Shown here: in pieces, positions 34,820 through 45,835 of the stretch
Numbering within the stretch: the first letter of the stretch is position 1
Layout: every line of letters starts with the position of its first letter
Assembly: GCA_014871385.1 (NCBI GenBank)
Contig: CM026426.1
Span: forward strand, 35,775,918-35,839,917
Origin: Ceratodon purpureus
Lineage: Eukaryota; Streptophyta; Bryopsida; Pseudoditrichales; Ditrichaceae
DNA: 64,000 bases
Direction of reading: 5' to 3'
Made by a program: the position numbers and the translations under genes
The notes under the pieces: model-generated
Told to the model about the DNA's origin: nothing
What the model saw: only the letters and a program-made list of their open reading frames with translations
Databases searched by the model: none

Positions 34820-37800
34820 CTGCAGCACGACATGGTACCCGTATTCCTCCGGAAGGTACTTAATTGACACTAAATACCCTCCAAAGTAAACCACTTTGTG
34901 TTCGTTCCCACGAAGACCTATAGTTTTCTTCCTTTTAGACTATAACGGTAATCACCACCCGGTTCCAACCGTATTCCGTCCCACTGCCGGTTGACCAGAA
35001 CCGGTAGTTTTTGCCTCGTTCCTATTTTCCAGATTTTTTAGACTAGTGGCTGGTTCCCATTGATCCGTCTATACTTTCAAGTGGCTCGATTCTCCACCGT
35101 CTCGAGACTTAAAGTGGCTGGACACCCCACTATTTCTATCTACTACCCGGAGAGGGGTGTAATAATCCTCCCGTATGACTAGAGACCGGTCCGGATGGCT
35201 CCTCAGTGCCGGTTACAGGGACGTAACGCATACTACAACGTCATCACCTAACGGTTGCACGGTACCCTAACTATATCATCCCCCTTCCAAATTGGTTTGC
35301 AGTAGCTAGTCCGGCTTTTATCCTATCGACAGGAAGCGACCGGTCCGATCTCGGATTCCGGTGTACACACCATTCACCGTGTCCTAAAGACTACCAGCCG
35401 CCGCTGTAGTACGTCTTTCCTTCCCTCCAGGCTCTTTCCGGTACTGAAAACCATCAACACTCGACGCTTGACACCTCCCCAATCTCTCCGGGCGCTCCCC
35501 AAACTACCACTCTGTTCAACACTCACCCGGAACACTACTTAGAGACGATAGAACCCACAAACCGTTACGATATTGGACCCGTCAGTCAGCCGGTCAACAC
35601 AACAAATCTAAAAGTATATTCTCAATTGCAACAACAAAACGGCTTACAAAAACAAGGCCCCGGCCTTGGAAGAACGTCCGACTTAAGTACTAATCCTAAT
35701 GAACCTATAGCAAACAAGTGGCCAACCGAGATACAAAAATTCCGGATCTTGGATTCCGGGTATCCCGGACCGGTGGCCGCCTTCTATTCCTAGTACTGCC
35801 GCTATCTATCCGGATTGACAGCTGGGTGCGAGTGAGCCCCATCGTTAATTGCTGCCATTTTATCCGGACCTTATCCTAGCCCCTACTCCTTGTCCTTCTC
35901 GAACCTTTGGCTGTGCCGGGTTCCATCCGGCCATACCTTCTTCTGTGGCGCCTTGTTCAACTTCTTCAGGGAGGAGCCGGCTCCTAGAGGGTATCGGGTA
36001 CCAGTTGGTCGGCCGCCTTCCGGACTCGCCCTGCCTGCGCCGGGGGTGAGGGAGACCGCGTAGCTACCGGTCTTACCCCGAGATCTGTCTGTGCCCATTC
36101 AGGGGATGGAGTTCCGTGCACCGAGACAAAGCTTGCTTCTGCCGGTGGTCCCTGGCTTCCATTCAATTGGATATTCTCCGGGTCAACGACCTCCACTCCC
36201 TCCGGTATGACTAAGTTGTGAAGACTGTCCAAGATGTCCGGAAGAGGGTCCGCTAACGGTTGTCCAAGCTTCGGTTGAATTGGCCGGATGGTTGACTGAA
36301 TCGGAGAGGCTACGGGTGGTACTTGTTCTGGTCCCATGGTCGGAGCCGGTGGTCTGTACTCCTCTTGATTTGCTGTTGGCCCTGGTGGGTTTGACGGACC
36401 GGCCTTATCATCGTGGAGAATTTCCACCAGGTCCCTCATCTTCATCGAGGTGTCCTTCATCACCTGTGTCCTTCATCACCTGTGTCCGTTCGTGCATGAA
36501 CTTCACAATGAACTTCCGGGCCGGATCCGGTTGACGGGTCAAGAACTCTTGGTAGACAGCGCACTGGTTGGCCACCTCCACTGGAAGGGCTAAGGTGGCC
36601 TTGACCTCCACTACACTCTGGATGGCCTTGGCTGAACGGTCACACGCTTCCCGGAAGTCTACTTGTGCATCATGCACATCATGTTGGAGTTTGACGATCG
36701 TCTCTCGGTTCTGCTCTAACTGTGCGACATGGTGGGCCTGTAGGCTGGCCATGTTGCGGTGTTTACGAAGAATGGTAAGGCATTCTCCCAACTGGTCGGT
36801 GCCTGTAATGTGAATCACCTCCTTCGTCAACCGACTTTCGAGCTGGCTGTTCTCTTGCAGGTACCGGACATACGTTGTCATCTGCTTCGACAGGTTGGCC
36901 AAGTCTTGACACGGATCTCCGGTGTGGACCAATGGGCCAGTAGGTTTGAGGACTTCCATGCTCAGGTTACGTTTAGCCGGTGTGGGGGTCCGGGGAGAAT
37001 CGGATGGCTGCCCCTTCTCCGGACTGGGCCGTGGTTTCTTCGCCGGAGTGGGCAAAACTTCCACCACCTCGTCATCGTCTTCAGAAACATCCTCCCGTTC
37101 CGCGTACCGTTGGAGGCTTTTCAACTAGTCATACTCCAAAACCTCCTTGTGGTTCAATAGACCCTTGTGCCGGTAAAGGTGGTCAAGGAAAGTCGGAAGG
37201 CAGGTGGCCTGTTTCTTGGTCTTCCTCAGGTTGGCCACTTGCCAATCGACGATCGTCTTAATCATAAGACCCTAGTCCACTGTGATATGGGCGTCCATGG
37301 CTCCAACGAAGACGGATGCCCACTTGATGGTGATCCGTTTGGGCTTTCCCGGATGGAAAATTGGGTTCATAAACCAAATCACCCTCCGAGCTCTTGGGTC
37401 CTTGATGTCGTCCAAATCCCAACCTTCCTTTGGATCTTCGGACGTATTGAGGTACTTGTAGACAAAGTCCCGGGTCTCCGGCGTCAAAACGTCCCCCCCC
37501 ACTCAGAAGCCATACGTATCCCTCCAATTCTGCGCCGTCCACTGCCTCGGTCTCCCACGGAGGGTATTTCTATGCTGGGGTTTTTGACAAGGATTTCCTG
37601 CTCTGGAAGGGCCTGCTTCCATCCCCATGCTTTGTCCAGTAGTAACGGACATCCCATGATCTCCAAGGCACTCCGGAGAAGCTCCCACTCGTCGTCATCT
37701 ACCGGCATCAACAGCATAAACAGTTGTACCTTCAACAACGGTCCTTCTTCGGCCGGCTCCTTCCCCTTTCTAACCATACTGCTAAACGTCCTTGCGGTCA

Positions 37801-38361
37801 CTCCGGTAACACCTGCACGCACGAATCTCTCCACAGTCCCTCGACTAACGGAAACACTTCCGTCTCACCGTCTCACTCCTACCGTCCTTACTCGTAATGC
37901 GAACTACGCCGAGGAGCACAAGGTTCCAACGCTCACAAGACGACAAAAGAAAGAAGGAGAACGGTTGCCCTTCTCCCTTTTATACCCCGTTTCAGCCCCA
38001 AGCATTCGTAGCTCATCATGGTGGACGGTCGTAGCCCTTCATCATTGGACGGTCGCGGCCGGCGGCAATCTAATTGTCGCAGTCGTCCCTCCCGCGTAAA
38101 TCACACCCTCAAGCTGTTGCCCTAAGTCCGTCTAGGTCAAGGTTCCGTCGCGTAGACTATTTTCCACCTTAACCGGTCCCGTACGACCGGATCAGACCCG
38201 GTTACCCGTCTGGTTCATTATTCATTTGACCAACCGTCTTAACCGGCTGTTACCTACATCTACTTAATACTTCTGTATTTCTTCCACAAAATCTTTAATT
38301 TTTATCATTTTTTTCCACCAAAATTAGTACTCCATTGTGCCAACCGTGGAAATTACTTTCC
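34820..38361 (-). mobile_element. Family E gag-only element, copy E2
   Basis: Complete 3.5-kb copy with the same ends as E1 (GGAAAGTRATTTC at the 5' side, CGTGCTRCAG at the 3' side). Its insertion split gene G1 between an Arg-rich run and SNKKDV; the two host pieces join in frame without it. TATAAAA lies at 37984-37978. It preserves the empty site for R2. As in E1, no LTR pair, inverted termini or polymerase are seen. Confidence 0.78.
35883..37834 (-). pseudogene. E2 gag-like protein, frameshifted
   Basis: Starts MERFVRAGVTGVTARTFSSM and follows the E1 protein throughout: LRSALEIMGCPLLLDKAW, FHPGKPKRITIKWASVFVGA, a YDELKSL-like junction with a TAG, an acidic SEDDDEVVEV linker, and a long helical segment (LEQNRETIVKLQHDVHDAQV, VANQCAVYQEFL). 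Frameshifts near 37.5 kb and at 36.45-36.48 kb, the second from a 16-bp tandem duplication. The C-terminal part is Pro-rich, with a basic tail ending RFEKDKE. Capsid-like function is inferred. Confidence 0.68.
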
Positions 38362-38999
38362 CTCCTTCTCCTCTTAGGCAACTTGAAAATGGAAAATCCG
38401 TTCGTCTCAAGACTCCGACGACGTTGAATGGCAGAGGAAATGTTCTTGAGATTCATGCCCAACACTCTAGATAAGGCACTTAAGCCAGTAACATCATTTC
38501 TAACTACTGCTTCTAACAAAGTTGTCCTCCTCACAAGCATACTTTCCGAAGACGGGTTTTTCAACATTTGTAACTCATTTTTGTATGACTGAATGAACGT
38601 ATGAGCAGCCTTCGCCTCCAATTCCGAGCTATAGTATTCTGGCAAATGTGGATCAATTGCAGCATTCTTAAGAATTGATTCCAAAACAACCTTACAAAAT
38701 TGCAGACCATCACACTCGTTCTCTAACCCATCTACAATGAAGGAACAAATTCTGGTCGATACTCTAAGGACATCCCGTCGAGCCGAAATTTCCACTTCCG
38801 CACCATCTCTGGCCAAGTGCTCTGACCTCTCATTTATCATTCTCTTCCTTGCCCTGCTTTGCCGTTGTCATTTGGCAACATTCTCCCTTGCTGCTTGGAG
38901 AGATGGTGTTGGTTCTACAGGAGCCTGTAACTGCGCTCTTTGGGTGGGTCCATGCCGTTTCAAACGGCGACGTGGATCCTGAGCCCTGTTGTTCCCCAT
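38362..38999 (-). pseudogene. Transposase-like gene G1, first coding exon
   Basis: Opens MGNNRAQDPRRRLKRHG, Arg/Lys-rich and likely nuclear. A TGA at 38878-38880 breaks the frame, which then runs 180 codons: NERSEHLARDGAEVEISARR, CDGLQFCKVVLESILKNA, SMLVRRTTLLEAVVRNDVTG, and RVLGMNLKNISSAIQRRRSL ending in the KLPKRRRR run where E2 was inserted. The TGA could come from CGA by one transition. The N-terminal region may bind DNA; this is guessed from its basic, helical character. No expression signal beyond the ATG is evident. Confidence 0.6.
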
Positions 39000-40564
39000 C
39001 TTGCAAGCACCACGTAGAAAATAAGTTAGTATGAGGTCATAAGCGTTTGCATACACGCACAATACAACAGAAGTAAACTTGTGTGAAGTCGATGGTACCT
39101 GGTTGTTCCACAGCAGTTGTCAATTAGAGTTCTAGCAGTAAGTACGTCCACCAGCAGCTCCTTGTGAAACAAAGGTAGAAGCCAAAAGCGACATGTAGCA
39201 AAGTGTGAAACGAGGAATTTGAAACAATATCTCCATGCGACCACATAATTCAGCCACCAGCGAACCGTCCTAACATTGAAAGAGAAGTGGAACCACTTGG
39301 AAACCCTAACCAAAATCTGGTCCATGAATTAGAAAGAGACGTTACCAGCCATTAACGTATGCTCAATTTAGATGGGTCGCTACTTTTTCCCTGCCCCATC
39401 ACTGTAACTGGCGGCGGAAAAGTTGGATCCAGAATGCCACGCGTTTGTTTACCATTGCCCGAATGATGGTGACGGAGTATATCAAGATACTATGGCAGTA
39501 CGTATGGTATGTGCAAACTCCCAACTCACCCTTTTTGATAAAGTATTATATCTCCAAGGAATCTGTTTTCTTGTACGTGTATACAAGAAGCCCATGTAGT
39601 ATTCGATGTGTTCTATAAGGGCAAAAAAAAAAATACGGGCAAATTTTTATTTTTTTTCCCACTGTTTTAAACGAAGATAGAGATTTTGCTATTTTGTAAA
39701 TAAATCGTTGACTAGATTGCAATTGCACAAATTTAACAACATAATATGCATCTAATATATGTATTACAACTATCACCAAGAAAGCATTGAAAAAAAAAAA
39801 CATAGAACCCACAGAACTAGGTATATTTCCACAAAAAATATACTCTGTGATAGGAAACAATAGTATACAAACATACTCATAACGATCACACCATATCGAG
39901 TTTATTATTAAAAAGTACAAAAATAGATGGTAAGTTAAATCCACAACCATATTATTTAATCCAATCACTAAAAAACATGTTATAAAGAAATGTAGAACGA
40001 ATCGAAATCCACTAACCTCTGAAGATATGGTTTGTGACACCATCTTTGTACTACCTTAGCCTGCTTTCATCCAAAATACAATGAGGAATGATAAATGAAG
40101 AAACTTGATAAAAATGATATATGATCCAAAATTAAGATAAGTTTATCTGCAAGCAAGATTAATTTAAAGAACATGTTTTAAAGTTTAAAATTTGGCTTTG
40201 TCTAAAATTAAAAAATCTATAAATAACATGGATATTTTTTTATATTTAAATATCATATTCCAAATGTAAGATCTCTAGAAAAGAATTCCAGTCTTATTTG
40301 CTTGAGTATGGACAATGTTTCCTTGATTATGTATTTGCACTACTCTTACACTTAGAAAGTGAATTGCCTATATTTTTTAAATTTTTTTAAAAAGAAAGTG
40401 TACAGTTGAAGACAATTTCAGCGTCCATTAAACTGTTTGCTTCACTATACTGTCTATAGAATACAGTTCATATGAAAGGTATTACTTCTCCGTATCATTA
40501 CCCTTCTACAAAACATTGTATATCAGGAAAAAACATATGACCTAAGCCTCAAGCTCTGAGCCCC
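39000..40564. other. AT-rich interval
   Basis: No supported gene. Two minus-strand open frames (39.0-39.3 and 39.5-40.0 kb) encode Phe/Ile/Tyr-rich strings, as expected from AT-rich DNA. The left part may hold the promoter of gene G1, which starts at 38999. Confidence 0.5.
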
Positions 40565-42659
40565 CTATTTGCTATTAGCATGTTCAATGTCGACATTGCG
40601 GGGAACATCCTCCCCGGCAGCACTGCTGCCAGCATCCTCGATGTCTACATCGTTCACATCAGCGTCCCTCTCTTCATCTTTGTCGCTCTCACTTCCAACC
40701 ATGTCCTCGTTGGCATTCCATTCTCGCTCGTCTTCCACAAAGCCATCTCCTCCACCTTCCACAACTTCTTCAGTAACCCACGCCCTGCCAGCACGCCGCC
40801 TCCTTGACCTCCACTCCTCACAGGCGTTGGCAGCACATGATTGATGCCACCGCTCGCATCTTCTTGATGCCGCTACGGCCCGTGGTCCATCAGCTACGTC
40901 AGGTATAGCTCCCTCGATCTCGAATTTCTTGTTATATCGATGTTGTATGTTTCGGTACCAAAGCAAGAATTGTTGGGAATCGCACTAGTACGGGGTTTCC
41001 CACCACCATGGGCTTTATGTGCTTGATGTGCCGCCTTCGCTTGATGGTGTGGTTTCTCCATACCTTGACAACTCCAGACACCTAGGCTCCCATAGTGATC
41101 CACAAACCAAAAAGAGTGCCTCACAAGTACCTACTATCACCAACAAAAAGGAAGTTAAAAGTCGCTTGTGGAGGTAAATTAGGCAATCCTTGAAGAAAGA
41201 CCGGAAGCATCAACAGACAGATCAGAGTACATACCATGTAATGGGTAACATGCTCCTCTCCAAAGGCCTTTAAGTATGCCTTTCCCACTTGAGTATCTTC
41301 TGTTTGAACTACAGCCGTTGCTATATAGTCAACACCAATCCGGTCAAATATGGTAGGACCTCTTCAAAGGCTTGCCACATCTGAGCCTTTGCAATGCGGT
41401 TAGCTCCACTGCCATTATTATTATTCTTGGCTTGACAAATATCTTTCCAGGCCTTATCATTGCCAGACCAAACGCTTGGCCTAAACAGTGTTATGACAAC
41501 AACACCACTCAGAGATGGTTTCTTTGGCAAATTTCCAGTGTTGCCACTGAGCTTTGGGTCCCTCCTAATCTCCACGTTTCCACCATGAGCCCCAATCGCT
41601 GACAATGGCTTCTCCATCTGTTCAATTGTAGTAGCCCTAAGTCTCTGATTCCGTATGTTCCAAACATACATGATATGCATGTGCACAATCTTCTTTGTCA
41701 ATCCAACCTGGACATGCAGTGTACAAATATGCACTCTGGACAAAGGAATTGGCAGGATAAGCCTCACCTCGTAGATGCTGTCATGTTACAAGGTTCTTCT
41801 GGTATGCTGCTCAAAAATAGTCGTCCTACCCAGTTTGCTTTACCACGGCTTTTGATGGGAGCATTTGCCTGACTTGATGTCCCCACTGTGGGCTTAATCC
41901 TCTTTTGGTCGCAGTATATGCGGTTCATTACACATGCAAGACCAGACTGAAGCCCATACATGCACTTAATTGTCTTCATGTCTGCTGCAAGGTGCCACTC
42001 CACATAGAATTCACCAACTTAGGGGACTCGTAGTCTCTAGCCATTTGACTCTGCTGCAATCAGAGCTGGTAAGTTTGATTTCTTAAATATCCAAGACAGA
42101 ACATTATAGGGCTCGAAAGTTCCTCTTGTGGTCCACCTGAATGTGAGCGTCCAACGCCCTGTTCATCAATGTGATGCTGACACGTTTAAATTTTTTCCAT
42201 TCACAATCTCCGCCTCGTCCAGTTTGAGGACAAAGATCAGCGCACCCCCTTCGAACTCTGCAAAATTTTGGAAAGTGAGAATGACTGTCTGATGCAATAA
42301 AAAATAGCTTTCTTTGTCGTCGACACTCAATGGAGATGCTGACACCAAACGGACAATTAGTGAGGCACTAACATTATCGGAAGAGGATCCATACCTGATT
42401 CCGTGATGCCATAAAACATGACCATGCTCTGCTGGACCACCTCAAGGTAAGTGAATAATGAATTCTTTTCATCCAAGACTACCTCCTTTTGCAGCTCTAC
42501 GGATTTCTTGGTTTTCTGTGACACTGTTGGCAGCTCCATTCTTCCTTCACCGTGGTAGTACTGGCCAATAAATTGTGGCAAGTTTGCATTCAGTTCCTGC
42601 CGAATCAATCTCACGTGGTAGGGGCTTGATAGTATGTTGGCTTTCATATCCTTCGTCAA
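40565..42659 (-). pseudogene. Unknown spliced gene O
   Basis: Not recognised. The 5' exon reads KANILSSPYHVRLIRQELNA, QFIGQYYHGEGRMELP and YLEVVQQSMVMFYGITES, then a plausible 58-bp intron (GTATGG...GTCAG) joins it in phase to SPLSVDDKESYFLLHQTVIL and FEGGALIFVLKLDEAEIVNG. Further pieces are NRALDAHIQVDHKRNF, a 41.3-41.77 kb segment with SGNDKAWKDICQAKNNNNGS and AKAQMWQAFEEVLPYLTG, KAYLKAFGEEHVTHYM before a GTATGT donor, and a last exon of Arg-rich then strongly acidic sequence. Several stops and frame changes indicate decay. It may belong to a mobile element. Confidence 0.45.
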
Positions 42660-43772
42660 AGCAAGAAGAAGATCCTATACGACTTAGTAAATAGCACCAT
42701 AGCCTCGAAGGGACACCCCTGCTTGGTCAAAGGCACTAAGAATTTTTTTTCGGTCCTACACTTTTTCCAATTGAATTGAGGACGTTGCTGCCAATCTTTG
42801 TCTTAACATGCTCCATAGATGGTTGAGTTGCAAGGGTTAGACCTTCATGCCTAGATAGTATTTTTGCCAATGCTACTGCAGTTCTTGTTTGGGAGGCTTT
42901 ATCCCTATGAAAGGTGTTATTTCTTTAACTTCTTCAGGAATAAATATTGTCCTAGAACTCTCTAGAATCCTGCAAAATTTACTAATTTGCCCCCTGAAAC
43001 TGCCGAAAATCCTGGTGTTAGATCTGAAACTGCCAACTTAGATCTACTCAAATCCTGGGGGTATTTTCTTAGATCTGATACATATTCCTACTTTCCTTGG
43101 TCTGATCTACAATATCCACTCATTTAAACACCAGATCTACAAGACCCACCAGGTGTTTTGACTTTCCAGCCCCTCAAACCCCTAAAACATGCATTTTTCT
43201 AGATTTACACACAAATCTCTTCAACTCCTTTCTAAATGTCACTATAAATCCTTACAACATCCTGCTCTCTACTACTACTACTGCCGGGACCTCCATGTTG
43301 CACTAGTATTGTCCTACTAGTTGCTCCTAAGTAGTCCTGCACCCCATCCTACCTTCTAACTACATACATACTGGACTAATACCTCTAAACTAACAGCTCG
43401 GACTGAGAGCAAGAAAGAATGAGAGAGAGATAAGGCTGCCATAGCCCTCTCCCCACAACCTCATCCAAAATCCTAGCCGCCGCCTCCAAAACCCTAGCTA
43501 CCGCCTGTTTTCATCTATCCACCAGATATCATCCAACTGACGGGTTTCATCCATCTAGCAATTTTCATCCAAAATTGACAAGTTCATCCAAAATAGAGCT
43601 CTGCAAGCAAGGACAATAACTTAACAGTCTACTGCCCCCCTAGTATCAACAATTTTACTCCTCCTCGACGGTTTAACTACCCCCTAATTCTACTACATGA
43701 AATCCCTGATTAACAATCTCTATGAAGTGGCTGGATTACATGCTTGGCCCGCTTGTTTTGTTGAAGTAATGT
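42660..43772. other. Unassigned interval
   Basis: Nothing supported. A CT-rich stretch at 43.4-43.6 kb has repeated TCATCCA motifs. The right edge is the abrupt start of the MULE fragment. Confidence 0.5.
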
Positions 43773-44570
43773 ACGGAGAAAATTGTGAAGAAAGTGAACG
43801 CTACTGCTGCACCAACCTATACTGGAGTTTGGACCAACATCCGCCGGAACACTTCGGAGAGGCCGGAATTCTTCTTCTATTCTGACAACATCGAAAGGTG
43901 CGTGAAGGGCTCAAGGCGCAAGTGGGTTGCTAAGTACTATGCAACCCTGGAGTAGCCTCCAATTCCAGCCGTCTGGCCTGTCAAGCTCGGGACAAACCTG
44001 AACATCACAGAAATTCATGCACTAGAGGCGGCTGGATCCTAGCTCCCGCAGAAGAGGTCGGTCTCCCCACGACGCCTCTTCTCCTCCGCTCTGCCACTTG
44101 CAAATCTAAGTTCCTTGCTAGTTCCTGTAGATGCTGACCGCTATCCAGGCAAGAGAGACGGGAAGATGGTGAAGCGCACTGCCACTCGCCCTAATCCGCC
44201 GCAGCGACTCTCCATAGGCTCCTCCGACACCCTTAGAGCTCGCACTGTTCTGTCACCATGATACCTCATCCTGGCCATGGTTGCATCATAGGGTTGGATT
44301 CCAGCATTCCACCTAATGTCACGCACTACCAAATCACCATAAGCTCCAACCCCGGTTGCAGTTGCCCAGCATTTCGGAAGACCATGACTAAGTTTCGTGG
44401 GCGGGTCCAATTCTCCTACTCTAAGCACGTATATTTCATCCTATTGAAGGTTTGCAACCGTGATCTCGACGACGACCTTTTCATCCACGCGCCTACCTAT
44501 AGCTTCAACGAGGTCAAGATACTTCTTGAAAGCAGAATCCTGACACACTCTTTAGCAAGAAACTAGGGGG
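43773..44570 (+). pseudogene. MULE transposase, C-terminal part (copy 4)
   Basis: Begins abruptly at the codon equivalent to KKKC of copy 1 and continues with APTYTGVWTNIRRNTSERPE, FYSDNIERCVKGSRRKWVA and, near 44.35 kb, CSCPAF followed by FSYSKHVYFILLKVCNRD. The CxC...KH order is that of a SWIM zinc finger, found in many MULE transposases at this place. It holds the empty site of S1. The missing N-terminal and catalytic parts are exactly what copy 3 at 50.6-53.5 kb still has, in the opposite orientation. Confidence 0.75.
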
Positions 44571-44981
44571 CAGGCTACTTTTAGTCCATGTTCTTTCACG
44601 TGGACAGTGGCAACTAGGTTGCATAGTAGTTGCTATTTGAATTATTCTCTGGATATACATATTTGTATTGTTTTTTTTTTTAATTTAGAGTCCCACTATT
44701 CACATTGATTGACACGCCTAGTAATTGGTCCAACTAATAATGCAATGCATGTCACATTACTACATTCGACCACTTGTACCCTTCACCCCGTTAAGCACGG
44801 AAATATTATAGTAAGTCATCACTTTAATTCAACCAAGAAACTGTTGCAAATAGCTATTTCATTCTCTGTACTTAATGCGTTTAGCTTTGCCCTTTGCATT
44901 CTCAGCATATCTACCAACATCAGACTCTAGTACTTGAGAAGCTACATTCTTGCCCATTTTGGGTTCCACTTTAGGCACTCC

Positions 44982-45314
44982 CTAACCTAGGTAGGGACGT
45001 TTCAATAATGGACTACTCCCACTTGACCCTTTAAGTGCTTCGCTCGAATAAGTCCCGGGTGGGATCTTCCCAACCTTAGAGTATGCATGAGCTGGCAGCG
45101 GCTTCTCCACCTTGTCCTCAACCACTATGATCTCCCTAGGATCTTGTAACACAGAAGGGTCTCTTCCCAACTCCACTCCAACATCAACGACCTCCGGAAG
45201 TGTAAGTGCTTCGCCACATCCAAACAGCTCGTCTTGCCCCTCAACCTCCACGTAAGGTTGAAACGGGCACACAACATGACCAATGGAAACAGCAACCACC
45301 TCGATGTCCTCCAT
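44982..45314 (-). CDS. Second MULE gene (ORF2), copy 4
   Basis: Best-preserved copy of the convergent accessory gene. Starts MEDIEVVAVSIGHVVCPFQP, with an acidic N-terminal half containing PREIIVVEDKVEK and then HAYSKVGKIPPGTYSSEAL and GSSPLLKRP before a stop; weaker similarity continues for about 35 codons beyond. It lies about 410 bases past the transposase end and faces it. No known domain recognised. Conservation of the block in copies with different neighbours suggests that it coded for something when the element was active. Confidence 0.55.
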   Translation of the reverse strand: MEDIEVVAVSIGHVVCPFQPYVEVEGQDELFGCGEALTLPEVVDVGVELGRDPSVLQDPREIIVVEDKVEKPLPAHAYSKVGKIPPGTYSSEALKGSSGSSPLLKRPYLG

Positions 45315-45559
45315 GATCGAGGATCGGTACAAAACAGAAGTGTCCCTTATACAAAACAAAAAGAATGCGGAAATGCAGAAGACATTCCTCTCACCTTGAA
45401 CTCAAATATCTTAAGGCATTGACTCGGCGCCCTAAGATCACGGACATTGCACCAGACACCAACACTCATCAGACGGAATGGGATCAATAACAAGCAGAAA
45501 TTCACAGCAATGCGTCAATTTTTTTATCCACCACCAAAAATATTTAAAACAATAAAACG

Positions 45560-45818
45560 GTAATAGGATCAAAATGTCATGTAGTTTCCTGAATATTTGA
45601 AAAAATTCCACGGTCATAGGTCTTAAATTCAGCTTTTAATAGGTAACAGTTGGAGAATATTCTCAGAATATTCTAATTTTCTAATTTTAGTATCTAATTT
45701 TAGTATCTAATTTTAGTAAAAAAATACTGTTTTTAGATTTTTGACCCCATTTTCTGCTCTCCGCTCTCCATATCTCTGCTCTCTGCTCTCTGCTCTCCGC
45801 TCGCATGCAAGTCTCGCT
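45560..45818 (+). repeat. MULE copy 4, 3' terminal region
   Basis: Repeats the order seen at 14.25-14.43 kb: an AATATTC-rich part, several CTAATTTTAGTA units, then CTCTCTGCTC repeats and GCATGCAAGTCTCG. Directly beyond it the CACTA coding sequence begins, so the MULE end adjoins the truncated CACTA gene. Confidence 0.55.
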
Positions 45819-45835
45819 CTAATGGCATACAAAAG

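Noticed and set aside
37167-38099. 310-codon plus-strand frame, one of the longest in the window
   Set aside because: It is antisense to the E2 gag-like gene and its leader, has no family features, and spans the conserved TATA region.
39546-40043. 165-codon minus-strand frame resembling a membrane protein
   Set aside because: Phe/Ile/Tyr-rich string expected from very AT-rich DNA; no conserved motif or neighbour.
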